From positions 1-38,120 of the IMG/VR virus record IMGVR_UViG_3300045257_000050: DNA of 38,120 nt. One strand, given 5' to 3'. Below the pieces are notes generated by a model, which saw only the letters and a program-made list of their open reading frames with translations, was not told the DNA's origin and did not search any database. Below, piece by piece: positions 6,657 through 13,622 of the stretch. This stretch comes from a virus. Made by a program: the position numbers and the translations under genes. Position 1 is the first letter of the stretch; each line of letters starts with the position of its first letter.

Positions 6657-6877
6657 GCGTGTGGGCAGACGGCGAATGGCAGCAGTACGATCCGAGGTGG
6701 ACGCGGGAATATTGCGACTATGTGGACAGACTTCGCACGGAGGGCCTGCGTTACCATCCGGTCGGTTTTTGCCGCAAGTGCTGGACTGTTCACCTTGATC
6801 CGCACCTGAATCCGTGCGCGACACACTCAGACAGGCGCAACCCGCTGCATAAGCCTGATTGGGGAGCAAAAACATGA
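6653..6877 (+). CDS. Small phage protein with a Cys/His metal site (74 aa)
   Basis: Begins MSVWADGEWQQYDPRWTREY. A probable metal site follows: FCRKCWTVHLDPHLNPC, with CxxC plus His and Cys. It is translationally coupled (ATGA) at both ends. Tryptophan-rich and basic at the C-terminus. No family is recognised; nucleic-acid binding is possible. Confidence 0.72.
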   Translation: MSVWADGEWQQYDPRWTREYCDYVDRLRTEGLRYHPVGFCRKCWTVHLDPHLNPCATHSDRRNPLHKPDWGAKT

Positions 6878-7026
6878 AACGCCTGCCGATTATTCGCCAC
6901 GTCCGTTGGTTTATTCTGCACGCGCGATTTATGCAGTGGTGGTTTTCCGTTGGCCGGCATTACTGGCTTGTGCCGAACGATGAGGACATGCAATATCTGG
7001 AGGATGTATGGAACGGGAAACGTTGA
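6874..7026 (+). CDS. Small basic/aromatic phage protein (50 aa)
   Basis: Start ATGA-coupled to the previous gene; the product begins MKRLPIIRHVRWFILHARFM and ends with DEDMQYLEDVWNGKR. The pattern (LPIIRH..RW, then an acidic helix ending W.G) recurs in short phage proteins I recall from related genomes. The central aromatic helix could be membrane-associated. The gene overlaps the next by 19 bases. Confidence 0.75.
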   Translation: MKRLPIIRHVRWFILHARFMQWWFSVGRHYWLVPNDEDMQYLEDVWNGKR

Positions 7027-7274
7027 TTCAGCGTGACAATCAAGCCATGGCGCAAACACTCGATTACCTGCGCCAATCTAACCATAAAGAGCACGTTATT
7101 GCAGCGCGGTTATTTTCGGAATTGCAGACGGAGAGAGCGCGGCTGCGCGATGCGATTATGGAGATGTCACACTGCAATTTGCACACCGGCGACGGCCCGC
7201 ATTGCGCTTGCTCGCAGCGGGAACGTGAAACTATTGCCAGCACCGTCCTGGGTCGATATGGGCACCCCGCCTGA
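7008..7274 (+). CDS. Hypothetical helical phage protein with C-terminal Cys/His cluster (88 aa)
   Basis: The ATG at 7008 follows a GGAGG site and lies inside the 3' end of the preceding gene. Residues 1-55 are helical and coiled-coil-like (QAMAQTLDYLRQSN, LQTERARLRDAIMEM). Residues 55-75 hold a Cys/His cluster, CNLHTGDGPHCACSQ, that could bind metal. The tail QRERETIASTVLGRYG is helical. Function unknown. Confidence 0.72.
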   Translation: MERETLIQRDNQAMAQTLDYLRQSNHKEHVIAARLFSELQTERARLRDAIMEMSHCNLHTGDGPHCACSQRERETIASTVLGRYGHPA

Positions 7275-7323
7275 GGCCGTGCGGCGGCTTTTCAGGCTGG
7301 AGTAAGGGGTAGGGCAGGGTGAA

Positions 7324-8274
7324 ATGGCACCGCTGGCTATAGACCTGTTTTGCGGCCTCGGCGGCTGGACTGACGGACTTCTTGCCGAAGGCTACGACGT
7401 GATCGGTTTCGACATCGAGCGGCACGATTACGGTACAGGCAGCTATCCTGCGCAACTTGTGTTGCAAGACGTGCTGACGCTTCACGGCGCGCAGTTCAGG
7501 GACGCGGTGCTGATCGTGGCGAGCCCGCCCTGCCAAGCGTACAGCTACCGCGCGATGCCGTGGTCGCGCGCAAAGGCGTTGCCGCCACCCGATAATGCTC
7601 TGTTCGATGCGTGCTTTCGGATTCAGCGGGAAGCATGCGCGGCGGCTGACAGGCATATTCCGATGATCGTCGAGAACGTGCGCGGGGCGCAGAAGTGGGT
7701 GGGGCGGTCGCGCTGGAATTTTGGAAGCTATCATTTGTGGGGCGACGTGCCGGCGCTGATGCCGATGACTGCGCCACACCAGGTCATGAAACAAGGCATC
7801 GCACACCGGGGCGAAGGTGTAACTAATTTCCATGGTCCCCAATGCGAGGATAAGTCACACAAAGTCCCAGGTTTCCGTTTTGACGGCAGCGGAAGATCGT
7901 TTCAGACGGCGAGTGTAAAAATTCATGCGCAGGTATCAACAGAAGGCATCCGAGGCGGCACGGAAAGTAATGCCGCGCCTGCGCATGATACTGGCTTCAA
8001 AACGCACGGAATGAACTGGAGCAGCCGGGAGTTGCGTGGCCAGGACTTCACGCGCATCGCAGGCGAGCAAGCCGAGGGCGTGAAATTTTCGCAATCTGGC
8101 GCGGCATGGTTTGACGGCACGCCGCGCGACAAGATGCTCGGAGAAAAAGGCCCGGCTGCGTTCGGCTCCAAGAGCAGCGCCCGCAAAGCCGCATCCGCCG
8201 CAATCGCCAGGATTCCGTTTCCGCTCGCGCAGCATCTGGCTCGCGTGTTCAAGCCCACGCTGCCGGAGTGCTAA
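7324..8274 (+). CDS. Phage C5-cytosine DNA methyltransferase
   Basis: 316 residues. Motif I is DLFCGLGGWTDGL (residues 7-19), the AdoMet site. Motif IV is SPPCQAYSY with the catalytic Cys70. Motif VI is ENVRGA at 117-122. A conserved RWNFGSYHLWG follows, and motif X-like IPFPLAQHLARVF is at the C-terminus. It methylates cytosine C5 in double-stranded DNA. No restriction enzyme is encoded nearby, so protection of phage DNA against host restriction is the likely role (inference). The segment between about 160 and 280 is variable and probably includes target recognition. It is the last gene of the 5670-8274 run. Confidence 0.9.
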   Translation: MAPLAIDLFCGLGGWTDGLLAEGYDVIGFDIERHDYGTGSYPAQLVLQDVLTLHGAQFRDAVLIVASPPCQAYSYRAMPWSRAKALPPPDNALFDACFRIQREACAAADRHIPMIVENVRGAQKWVGRSRWNFGSYHLWGDVPALMPMTAPHQVMKQGIAHRGEGVTNFHGPQCEDKSHKVPGFRFDGSGRSFQTASVKIHAQVSTEGIRGGTESNAAPAHDTGFKTHGMNWSSRELRGQDFTRIAGEQAEGVKFSQSGAAWFDGTPRDKMLGEKGPAAFGSKSSARKAASAAIARIPFPLAQHLARVFKPTLPEC

Positions 8275-8286
8275 ACTGCCCGGCAA

Positions 8287-8440
8287 CCGCCCGCGGTAAG
8301 TTCCCTCCTGCGGGCGGCTAGGCCCCGGATCCTACGGCGCTCGCGTACCGTCCGGGGCCGACAGAACGCTTGAAGCGCGCGGTATCCTATCCTGCGCGAG
8401 TAGAGCCAGGCCGGGGTCGGGCGTGACGTTCGCCCCGGCC
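8287..8440. terminator. Array of GC-rich hairpins between convergent genes
   Basis: Three strong inverted repeats occur in 154 noncoding bases: 8287-8294 with 8310-8317 (8 bp), 8321-8329 with 8351-8359 (9 bp), and 8409-8416 with 8433-8440 (8 bp, with a GGGCG/CGCCC alternative inside). A weaker GCGCG pairing lies between the second and third. They sit between the end of the methyltransferase and the end of a leftward gene. No T-runs follow, so they may act as bidirectional transcription barriers or as a structured RNA rather than classic terminators. Confidence 0.5.
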
Positions 8441-8447
8441 GCCTACG

Positions 8448-8774
8448 CTAGTCGTAAAATTCCTGACCGCGACTGTCGTACAGTGCGTTGGATGCCTGCT
8501 CAATCTCCATCCTGAGCATAGACTGATCGTTGTACAGTACGCGACTATCGTGCTCATAATCGATGCTGACGGGGCGGCTGTAGCCGCTCGCGCGTTGCAC
8601 GTCGATTTTGACGATGCACAGTGCGTTGGGAAAATGGGCGCGAACGACGCGGCGATATTCGCGCGTCAGTGCGGCAATCCATTTATCGGTATTGAAACCC
8701 TCAGGGGAGTCGCCAGTGAGATACTGGTCGGAGATGATTACGGTAAAGCGGCTGCGGTTCCGATGGTTTGTCAT
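8448..8774 (-). CDS. Orphan leftward gene, unknown protein (108 aa)
   Basis: A lone minus-strand gene in a rightward region. The start MTNHRNRSRFTVIISDQY follows a GGAG site, and a good promoter lies upstream (8838-8865). The protein is mixed alpha/beta with IVKIDVQRASGYSRPVSI and an acidic C-terminus. No family is recognised. Its separate promoter, its inverted-repeat operator and the hairpins beyond its stop suggest independently regulated expression, as seen for phage accessory genes; that is inference. Confidence 0.7.
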   Translation of the reverse strand: MTNHRNRSRFTVIISDQYLTGDSPEGFNTDKWIAALTREYRRVVRAHFPNALCIVKIDVQRASGYSRPVSIDYEHDSRVLYNDQSMLRMEIEQASNALYDSRGQEFYD

Positions 8775-8837
8775 TTTGCCACTCCAGCCCCTGTATTCCC
8801 CGAGGCGCGGTGTTCCGCGAAATCGCGGTACAACTGA

Positions 8838-8880
8838 ACTATAAACAATGTGTAAAACAAATCAAGCCATTTTGCACATT
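8838..8880 (-). promoter_or_regulatory. Leftward promoter overlapped by an 11-bp inverted-repeat operator
   Basis: Minus-strand -35 TTGATT (8860-8865), 16-base spacer, -10 TATAGT (8838-8843). An inverted repeat, AATGTGTAAAA at 8847-8857 and TTTTGCACATT at 8870-8880, matches at 10 of 11 positions across a 12-base gap and covers the -35 and spacer. A bound dimer would block this promoter. The half-site CAATGTGTAAA recurs exactly at the helicase-methylase promoter (10701-10711). The binding protein is not identified; the HTH protein at 5670 is a candidate. Confidence 0.65.
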
Positions 8881-8891
8881 TATTTTCGACC

Positions 8892-9071
8892 ATGATCGTC
8901 AGCCGCAGAAAGCCGGGACCGGATCACAGCGCGGTGATGCGCGGGATTGCACGGATGCGCCGGTTTGAGCGCGAGCGGGCAGAATGGATCAGGAACCATC
9001 CGGGCGCGAGCCAGGACGAACTGCGCCGGGCGATGGATGAGCTCGCGGCGCGGCTGACGCCAGGCGCGTAG
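8892..9071 (+). CDS. Small basic phage protein (59 aa)
   Basis: Begins MIVSRRKPGPDHSAVMRGIARM and continues RRFERERAEWIRNHPGASQ, then a helix DELRRAMDELAARL. The frame has strong coding character: GC-rich third positions and two amphipathic helices. Short proteins with a KPGPDHSAVM-like opening are common in phages. The start codon is close behind the operator region, with no obvious Shine-Dalgarno. Possibly DNA-binding; function unknown. Confidence 0.65.
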   Translation: MIVSRRKPGPDHSAVMRGIARMRRFERERAEWIRNHPGASQDELRRAMDELAARLTPGA

Positions 9072-9073
9072 GG

Positions 9074-9102
9074 TTGATTTCCGGGCGCGCGTGATTTATT
9101 CT
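9074..9102 (+). promoter_or_regulatory. Rightward promoter for the replication genes
   Basis: TTGATT at 9074-9079, a 17-base spacer, and TATTCT at 9097-9102, directly after the stop of the 59-residue gene. It would start RNA near 9109, about 95 bases before the next start codon, and so drives the structured leader and then the 9204 and 9555 genes. Both boxes are 4-5 of 6 matches to consensus. Confidence 0.5.
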
Positions 9103-9134
9103 GAAAGGGTTGGACCTCAGGTTCAATAAAATCC

Positions 9135-9180
9135 TGCGAGCCCATATCCCGCGGTGCCATGAACGCCGCGGGTACTCGCA
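9135..9180 (+). ncRNA. Structured 5' leader hairpin
   Basis: Two nested stems: outer TGCGAG (9135-9140) with CTCGCA (9175-9180), inner CCCGCGG (9148-9154) with CCGCGGG (9166-9172), separated by a short internal loop and capped by an 11-base loop. It lies 23 bases before a GGAGG ribosome site and ATG at 9204. A cis-acting regulator such as an attenuator or translational operator is plausible. It does not match a riboswitch class I know. Confidence 0.5.
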
Positions 9181-9203
9181 CGTTCCTTTCATGGAGGATT
9201 ATC

Positions 9204-9554
9204 ATGCCAGCACCCTATTACGTCTCAGTCAGAGGCGGCCCGAATGGGGAATTCCCGAACAAACCGCACGCAACCTTGGAGATCGCCACGGCAGAGGCGC
9301 GCAGGCTGCATCAGTTGCTCAAAGGCGAGTACTTGGTGCGCGTGATGGAAACCACGCTCGACATTGACGCTACGCAAATCCGCATGAAAAGCGGAATACT
9401 TCAACCGAGAACGGTATATCAGCCTGTACGCAACCCGGAAGGGGAAACGTGGGAGCAGATACACGCTGCTAAAAAACTCAAAAAGAAAAGCGCGCCCGTT
9501 ATCGTTGTAAAGCGCAAGAAAATCCTACAGGGAGCAGAAACGGAGGGCGCTTAG
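9204..9554 (+). CDS. Hypothetical protein upstream of the replication gene (116 aa)
   Basis: The start MPAPYYVSVRGGPNGEFPNK is set by a GGAGG site; the frame also extends upstream through the leader hairpin but lacks a ribosome site there. The N-terminal half is strand-rich (YYVSVRGG, EYLVRVMET). The C-terminal half is lysine-rich (AKKLKKKSAP, VVKRKK), suggesting nucleic-acid binding. It ends immediately before the O-like gene (TAG then ATG), so the two are probably co-translated. Not recognised. Confidence 0.72.
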   Translation: MPAPYYVSVRGGPNGEFPNKPHATLEIATAEARRLHQLLKGEYLVRVMETTLDIDATQIRMKSGILQPRTVYQPVRNPEGETWEQIHAAKKLKKKSAPVIVVKRKKILQGAETEGA

Positions 9555-10493
9555 ATGGCGCGCATCCGTTCGATCAAGCCTGAATTCTGGACAGATGTCG
9601 CAGTCGTCGAATGTTCGCCGAATGCACGCCTACTTTTCATCGGTACGTGGACATTTGCCGACGATTGCGGCAACCTGGACCGGTCAGCAAAGCAACTGAA
9701 AGTCCAAATATTCCCAGCCGACAATATCGACTGCGAGCCGTTGATTAACGAACTCACAAGGCACGAATTGCTGATCGAATACACCTCGGCCGGGAAAGCC
9801 TACCTGCACATCAAGAATTTCCGCCGGCATCAACGCATCGATCGCCCAGGCCCGCCACGTTTTCCCGAATTCGTCGAATATTCGTCGAAAAGTTATCCAC
9901 AGGCCAATCAGGAACCATTATCATTACAAAACTCGGAACATACTGAAAACAAACAATTCGACGAACAGTCGTCGAATACTCGTCGAGCATTCGCCCCCGG
10001 AGGGGAAGGGAGTGGAGGGGAGTCGAAGGGAAAAGGAAAGGGAGAGGATTTATGCGAGCACCGCGCTTTGCCTGTGGATAACTCGCCGGCTCGGGCCGAG
10101 AAAACCCCCGAAAAGCCAAACCCGAAACCCCGAAAACCCAAACCCCTGCCCGAAGAGATTCCCAAACCCGAACCCCCGAAAACCGGATGGTGGAACACGG
10201 ACCCCGGAATCCTTGCGACCGCGAAAACCCTCAACCTGCCGGCAATCAGCGGCGAAACCGTTCGCGCACTCAAAGAGCGTTGCTTCGCGGAAATCGAGCG
10301 CATGAAAAGCGCCAACGCAGTCCCTCTGCCGACAATTCAGCCGCCATCCTGCGCGCACTGCGGTGCACCCTTTGCCAACGGCGGATTCACGTCCATGTCC
10401 ACCGGCAACGTGTGCAATCCCTGCTATGCCGCCTACCTGCGCTCAGAGTGGCAGCCAGGACAGCCGGATCAACCCCAAGCGCCAACTGCCTGA
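9555..10493 (+). CDS. O-like phage replication initiation protein
   Basis: 312 residues. The N-terminal domain matches the phage replication-protein pattern: MARIRSIKPEFWTD, CSPNARLLFIGTWTFADDCGN, LKVQIFPAD, and YLHIKNFRRHQRID at about 92-105. A polar linker with Lys/Pro-rich repeats (about 170-205) leads to a helical segment and a C-terminal zinc finger, CAHCGAPF ... CNPCY. It is expected to bind iterons and recruit host helicase. The gene itself carries iterons and two DnaA boxes, as lambda O carries its origin. No helicase-loader gene follows directly. Confidence 0.8.
   Translation: MARIRSIKPEFWTDVAVVECSPNARLLFIGTWTFADDCGNLDRSAKQLKVQIFPADNIDCEPLINELTRHELLIEYTSAGKAYLHIKNFRRHQRIDRPGPPRFPEFVEYSSKSYPQANQEPLSLQNSEHTENKQFDEQSSNTRRAFAPGGEGSGGESKGKGKGEDLCEHRALPVDNSPARAEKTPEKPNPKPRKPKPLPEEIPKPEPPKTGWWNTDPGILATAKTLNLPAISGETVRALKERCFAEIERMKSANAVPLPTIQPPSCAHCGAPFANGGFTSMSTGNVCNPCYAAYLRSEWQPGQPDQPQAPTA
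9870..10081. other. Candidate replication origin inside the O-like gene (iterons and DnaA boxes)
   Basis: Two tandem pairs of 11-base repeats with core TCGTCGAA lie at 9870-9880 and 9881-9891, and at 9968-9978 and 9979-9989 (last copy TCGTCGAG). An inverted copy is at 9956-9965. Perfect DnaA boxes lie at 9893-9901 (TTATCCACA) and at 10073-10081 on the other strand (TGTGGATAA). The 60 bases between the pairs are AT-rich. A purine-rich run follows at about 10000-10050. This layout resembles origins of lambda-type replicons. Confidence 0.7.
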
Positions 10494-10581
10494 GTCGCCC
10501 GCCATAGCGTCAATATTCCGCCACCGGCGGCAGCAAGGCAAAACAAGCCGACATCGATTTAACTGACCCGCCTGGGATCAC

Positions 10582-10593
10582 TTTGCCGGCAAA
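10582..10593. repeat. Perfect 12-base palindrome in the gap before the helicase gene
   Basis: TTTGCCGGCAAA sits in the 227-base noncoding stretch between the O-like gene and the helicase-methylase. The rest of that stretch has short GC hairpins (for example CCGCC/GGCGG near 10518) and a promoter at its end. It could be a protein-binding site or part of a weak terminator; no T-run follows. Confidence 0.35.
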
Positions 10594-10685
10594 GGGTGGG
10601 GGCAGATTGCCACCTGCCTCGACCGGCGGGGGACCAAATCGGCCGGCATGCTCTAACTGGCACCGAAATAAATTAGTAAAACGGG

Positions 10686-10717
10686 TTGACGCTCTGTGAC
10701 CAATGTGTAAATATTGG
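10686..10717 (+). promoter_or_regulatory. Promoter/operator of the helicase-methylase gene
   Basis: TTGACG at 10686-10691, 16-base spacer, TAAATA at 10708-10713. The -10 region lies inside a CCAAT-N8-ATTGG palindrome (10700-10717) and contains the 11-mer CAATGTGTAAA (10701-10711), also found in the operator at 8846-8856. Transcription would begin at about 10720, essentially at the ATG at 10721, so the message may be leaderless. Confidence 0.55.
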
Positions 10718-10720
10718 AGC

Positions 10721-12922
10721 ATGGACGCCTACGCCGAATTTCTGCGCGCGAAAGCCGTGACTGATCCTGCGACCGGCCTCGCCGAAGTACCGCCGCTCAA
10801 TCCGATGCTATTTCCTTTTCAGTCCGATATCGTGCGATGGGCGCTGCGGCGGGGGCGGGCTGCGCTTTTTGCCGATTGCGGGATGGGCAAAACGCCAATG
10901 CAACTGGAATGGGCGCATCATGTTCCGGGTGAAATTCTGATTCTGGCGCCGCTCGCAGTATCGGCGCAGACGGTACGCGAGGGCGCGAAGTTCGGGGTTG
11001 TCTGCTCCTACGCGCGGAACGAATCTCAAATCAGCGAACGCATCACCGTGACGAACTATGAAATGCTGGATCATTTCGACATTGAAAGATTCAGCGGCGT
11101 GGTGCTGGACGAGAGCAGCATCCTGAAAGCCTACGACGGCAAAACCAGAACTAAAATCGTTGATGGATTCGCGCAGACGCCTTTCCGCTTGGCTTGCACG
11201 GCAACTCCGGCGCCGAACGATTACATGGAGCTAGGCAATCACGCGCAGTTTCTCGGCGCGATGAGCTACACCGAGATGCTGTCCATGTTTTTCGTCCATG
11301 ACGGCGGCGAAACGCAGAAATGGCGGCTGAAAGGGCACGCAGAATCGGAATTCTGGAAATGGCTTTGTTCCTGGGCGGTAATGATTCGCAAGCCATCTGA
11401 TCTTGGATACGATGATGGCGATTTCAAGTTGCCTGAAATGGTGATGCACGATGTCACTGTTAAAGTCGATACGCCGAGTGAGGGGTGGCTTTTCCCAATC
11501 GAAGCGGCGAGTCTGCAAGAACGAATCGGCGCCCGCCGCGATACGGTAGCGGAGCGTGTCGCGCATTGCGCTGCGATAGCCAACGCAACCGATAAGCCAT
11601 TCATGATCTGGTGCAATCTGAACAGCGAAGGCGAAGCGCTCAGAAAGGCGATACCAGGCGCAATCGAGGTCAAAGGTGCCGATTCGATCGAGAGCAAGGA
11701 ACTGAACCTGCTCGCATTCAGCGAAGGGCGCATCCGTTGCCTGATAAGCAAGCCGTCGATTGCGGGCCACGGCCTCAATTGGCAGCACTGCGCCGATATG
11801 GCGTTCGTCGGATTGAGTGACAGCTACGAGCAATTTTATCAGGCCGTCAGGAGATGCTGGCGTTTTGGTCAAAAGCAGTCAGTAAATGTGCATGTAATCT
11901 GCGCCGAGACCGAAGGCGCGGTAGTGGCGAACATTAAACGCAAAGAGAGGGAGGCGCTGGCGATGGCCGAGAATATGGTCGAGAACATGCAGGAATTGAA
12001 TGCGGCGGCGCTGCGCGGGGCGAGTGTACGCAGCAAGACTGCATACGAGCGTGACGTGCGCAGCGGCGAAGGATGGACTTTGCACTTGGCCGATTGCGTG
12101 GAGCTCGCTGGCGAACAGGCAGACGAGAGTATCGACTATTCGATCTATTCGCCCCCATTCGCCAGCCTTTACACCTACAGCAACTCGGACCGTGACATGG
12201 GCAACTGCGCCGACGATGCGCAATTCATGGAGTCGTATCGCTTTATCGTCGCCGAAATTTTCCGCATAACAAAGCCGGGGCGGCTCACGTCGTTTCACTG
12301 CATGAACATGCCGACTAGCAAAGTCCGTGACGGCGTGATTGGCTTGAAAGACTTCCGGGGCGAGTTGATCCGCATGCACATCGAGTCCGGCTGGATTTAT
12401 CACAGTGAAGTGTGCATCTGGAAAGACCCGGTGACGGCGATGCAGCGCACGAAGGCGCTCGGCCTGCTCTACAAGCAGATCAAGAAGGACTCGGCGATGT
12501 GCCGTATGGGGATTCCCGATTATGTAGTGACCATGCGCAAACCGGGCGAGAATGCCGAGCGCGTAACGCACACGCCCGATGATTTGCCGGTGCATGAGTG
12601 GCAGAAGATCGCCAGCCCGATCTGGATGGACATTAACGCGAACGACACGCTGCAATTTCGTTCTGCGCGCGAGCACAACGACGAGCGCCACATTTGCCCG
12701 TTGCAGCTTGAAGTAATCCGCCGTTGCCTGCGCCTGTGGTCTAATCCTGGCGATGTGGTTTTCAGCCCATTCGCCGGCATCGGATCAGAGGGGTTCGAGT
12801 CGCTGCGCGCTGGACGCAAGTTCATCGGCGCCGAACTTAAGCGATCGTACTGGCAGCAAGCGTGCTTGAATCTTGCGCAGGCGCTGCGCGAGCAGCAAGG
12901 GCTTTTTTCGGAAGTCGCATGA
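10721..12922 (+). CDS. SF2 helicase-DNA methyltransferase fusion
   Basis: 733 residues from ATG 10721. The helicase half has Walker A DCGMGKT (52-58), a DESS Walker B box (130-133), motif III CTATPAP (159-165) and motif VI QAVRRCWRFGQ (374-384), a SNF2/DEAD-like set. The methylase half has SPPF (477-480), HICPLQL (657-663) and FSPFAGIGSEG (681-691), the beta-class order of an amino-methyltransferase (N4-cytosine or N6-adenine). No nuclease domain is seen. The likely role is DNA modification coupled to translocation, for example protection of phage DNA. An in-frame ATG at 10703 lies inside the operator. GGAG sits only one base before 10721. Confidence 0.85.
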   Translation: MDAYAEFLRAKAVTDPATGLAEVPPLNPMLFPFQSDIVRWALRRGRAALFADCGMGKTPMQLEWAHHVPGEILILAPLAVSAQTVREGAKFGVVCSYARNESQISERITVTNYEMLDHFDIERFSGVVLDESSILKAYDGKTRTKIVDGFAQTPFRLACTATPAPNDYMELGNHAQFLGAMSYTEMLSMFFVHDGGETQKWRLKGHAESEFWKWLCSWAVMIRKPSDLGYDDGDFKLPEMVMHDVTVKVDTPSEGWLFPIEAASLQERIGARRDTVAERVAHCAAIANATDKPFMIWCNLNSEGEALRKAIPGAIEVKGADSIESKELNLLAFSEGRIRCLISKPSIAGHGLNWQHCADMAFVGLSDSYEQFYQAVRRCWRFGQKQSVNVHVICAETEGAVVANIKRKEREALAMAENMVENMQELNAAALRGASVRSKTAYERDVRSGEGWTLHLADCVELAGEQADESIDYSIYSPPFASLYTYSNSDRDMGNCADDAQFMESYRFIVAEIFRITKPGRLTSFHCMNMPTSKVRDGVIGLKDFRGELIRMHIESGWIYHSEVCIWKDPVTAMQRTKALGLLYKQIKKDSAMCRMGIPDYVVTMRKPGENAERVTHTPDDLPVHEWQKIASPIWMDINANDTLQFRSAREHNDERHICPLQLEVIRRCLRLWSNPGDVVFSPFAGIGSEGFESLRAGRKFIGAELKRSYWQQACLNLAQALREQQGLFSEVA

Positions 12923-13110
12923 CGAAATGGTGCCCAGGCTGCCAAGCCAAACTGCCCGGCCGCGCGTTCGGCGACAACAGGAGCACGAAGGATGGGCGCA
13001 TGCCGTACTGCCGGGATTGCATGGCCAGAATCGTCCGCGAGCATCGGGTGCGCGTGGGCAAGACGCAGGCCGGGCGCAAGGTTGGGCGACCGCGGAAGGC
13101 GGCGGCATGA
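12919..13110 (+). CDS. Small zinc-finger protein with AT-hook-like tail (63 aa)
   Basis: ATGA-coupled to the helicase-methylase. Motifs: WCPGCQAKLPGRAFGDN, then MPYCRDCMARIVREH, a CxxC...CxxC zinc site of the kind seen in phage HNH-like mini-proteins but without a full HNH. The tail ends VGRPRKAAA, which resembles an AT-hook (GRPRK). DNA binding is likely. It is coupled by ATGA to the RuvC-like gene. Confidence 0.78.
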   Translation: MTKWCPGCQAKLPGRAFGDNRSTKDGRMPYCRDCMARIVREHRVRVGKTQAGRKVGRPRKAAA

Positions 13111-13622
13111 TTTTGGGCCTGGATCCCGGTACGACGGAGAGCGCAATCATTGCGCTGGAGTCTGACGGTGTTATCGGCATGCACGATAAGCTGCCGAATG
13201 ATGGTTTGCTTGTGCGGTTGCGCAGCTATTGCGATGCTGTTCACGACTTGCTTGCGATCGAGGACATTGAGGCGCGCGGGATGGCAGTCGGGCGCGAGAC
13301 ATTCGAGACGGCGAAGTGGATAGGGCGCTTTGCCGAGGCATGGCAGAATCGTGGCGGCAAGGTGGTGCTGATCTACCGGCGGCAGGTGAAGATATTCCAT
13401 TGCGGTTCAGCCAAAGCCGGGGACTCGAACATTCGCGCCGCGATTATCGACCGATACGGCGGGCAGCCTGCGGCTATCGGTTTGAAACGCTCGCCTGGGC
13501 CTTTGTTCGGGATCAAAGCTGATCGATGGTCGGCGCTCGCTGTGGCCTTGACAGCCGAGGGTAAGCCAGCGAATCCTGCGCTCGCCATGCCGCAGGCGAA
13601 AATACTGGAACTGCCGGTTTGA
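13107..13622 (+). CDS. RuvC-like Holliday-junction resolvase / RNase H-fold endonuclease
   Basis: 171 residues, start set by ATGA overlap. MILGLDPGTTESAII is the first RNase H-fold strand with Asp6. IEARGMAVGRETFETAKWIGRF and FHCGSAKAGDSNIRAAIIDRYG follow, and the last acidic site is KADRWSALAVALT. The pattern matches phage RuvC-like resolvases, which cleave branched DNA before packaging or in recombination. It is the last gene of the rightward replication block. Confidence 0.82.
   Translation: MILGLDPGTTESAIIALESDGVIGMHDKLPNDGLLVRLRSYCDAVHDLLAIEDIEARGMAVGRETFETAKWIGRFAEAWQNRGGKVVLIYRRQVKIFHCGSAKAGDSNIRAAIIDRYGGQPAAIGLKRSPGPLFGIKADRWSALAVALTAEGKPANPALAMPQAKILELPV

Noticed and set aside
9604-9623. 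TCGTCGAAT and TCGCCGAAT near the start of the O-like gene as further iterons
   Set aside because: They fall in a conserved protein stretch (VVECSPNARL) and are distant from the main repeats, so codon constraint explains them.
12873-13106. In-frame N-terminal extension of the RuvC-like protein
   Set aside because: Overlaps the helicase end and zinc-finger gene in another frame; the ATGA overlap at 13107 marks the true start.
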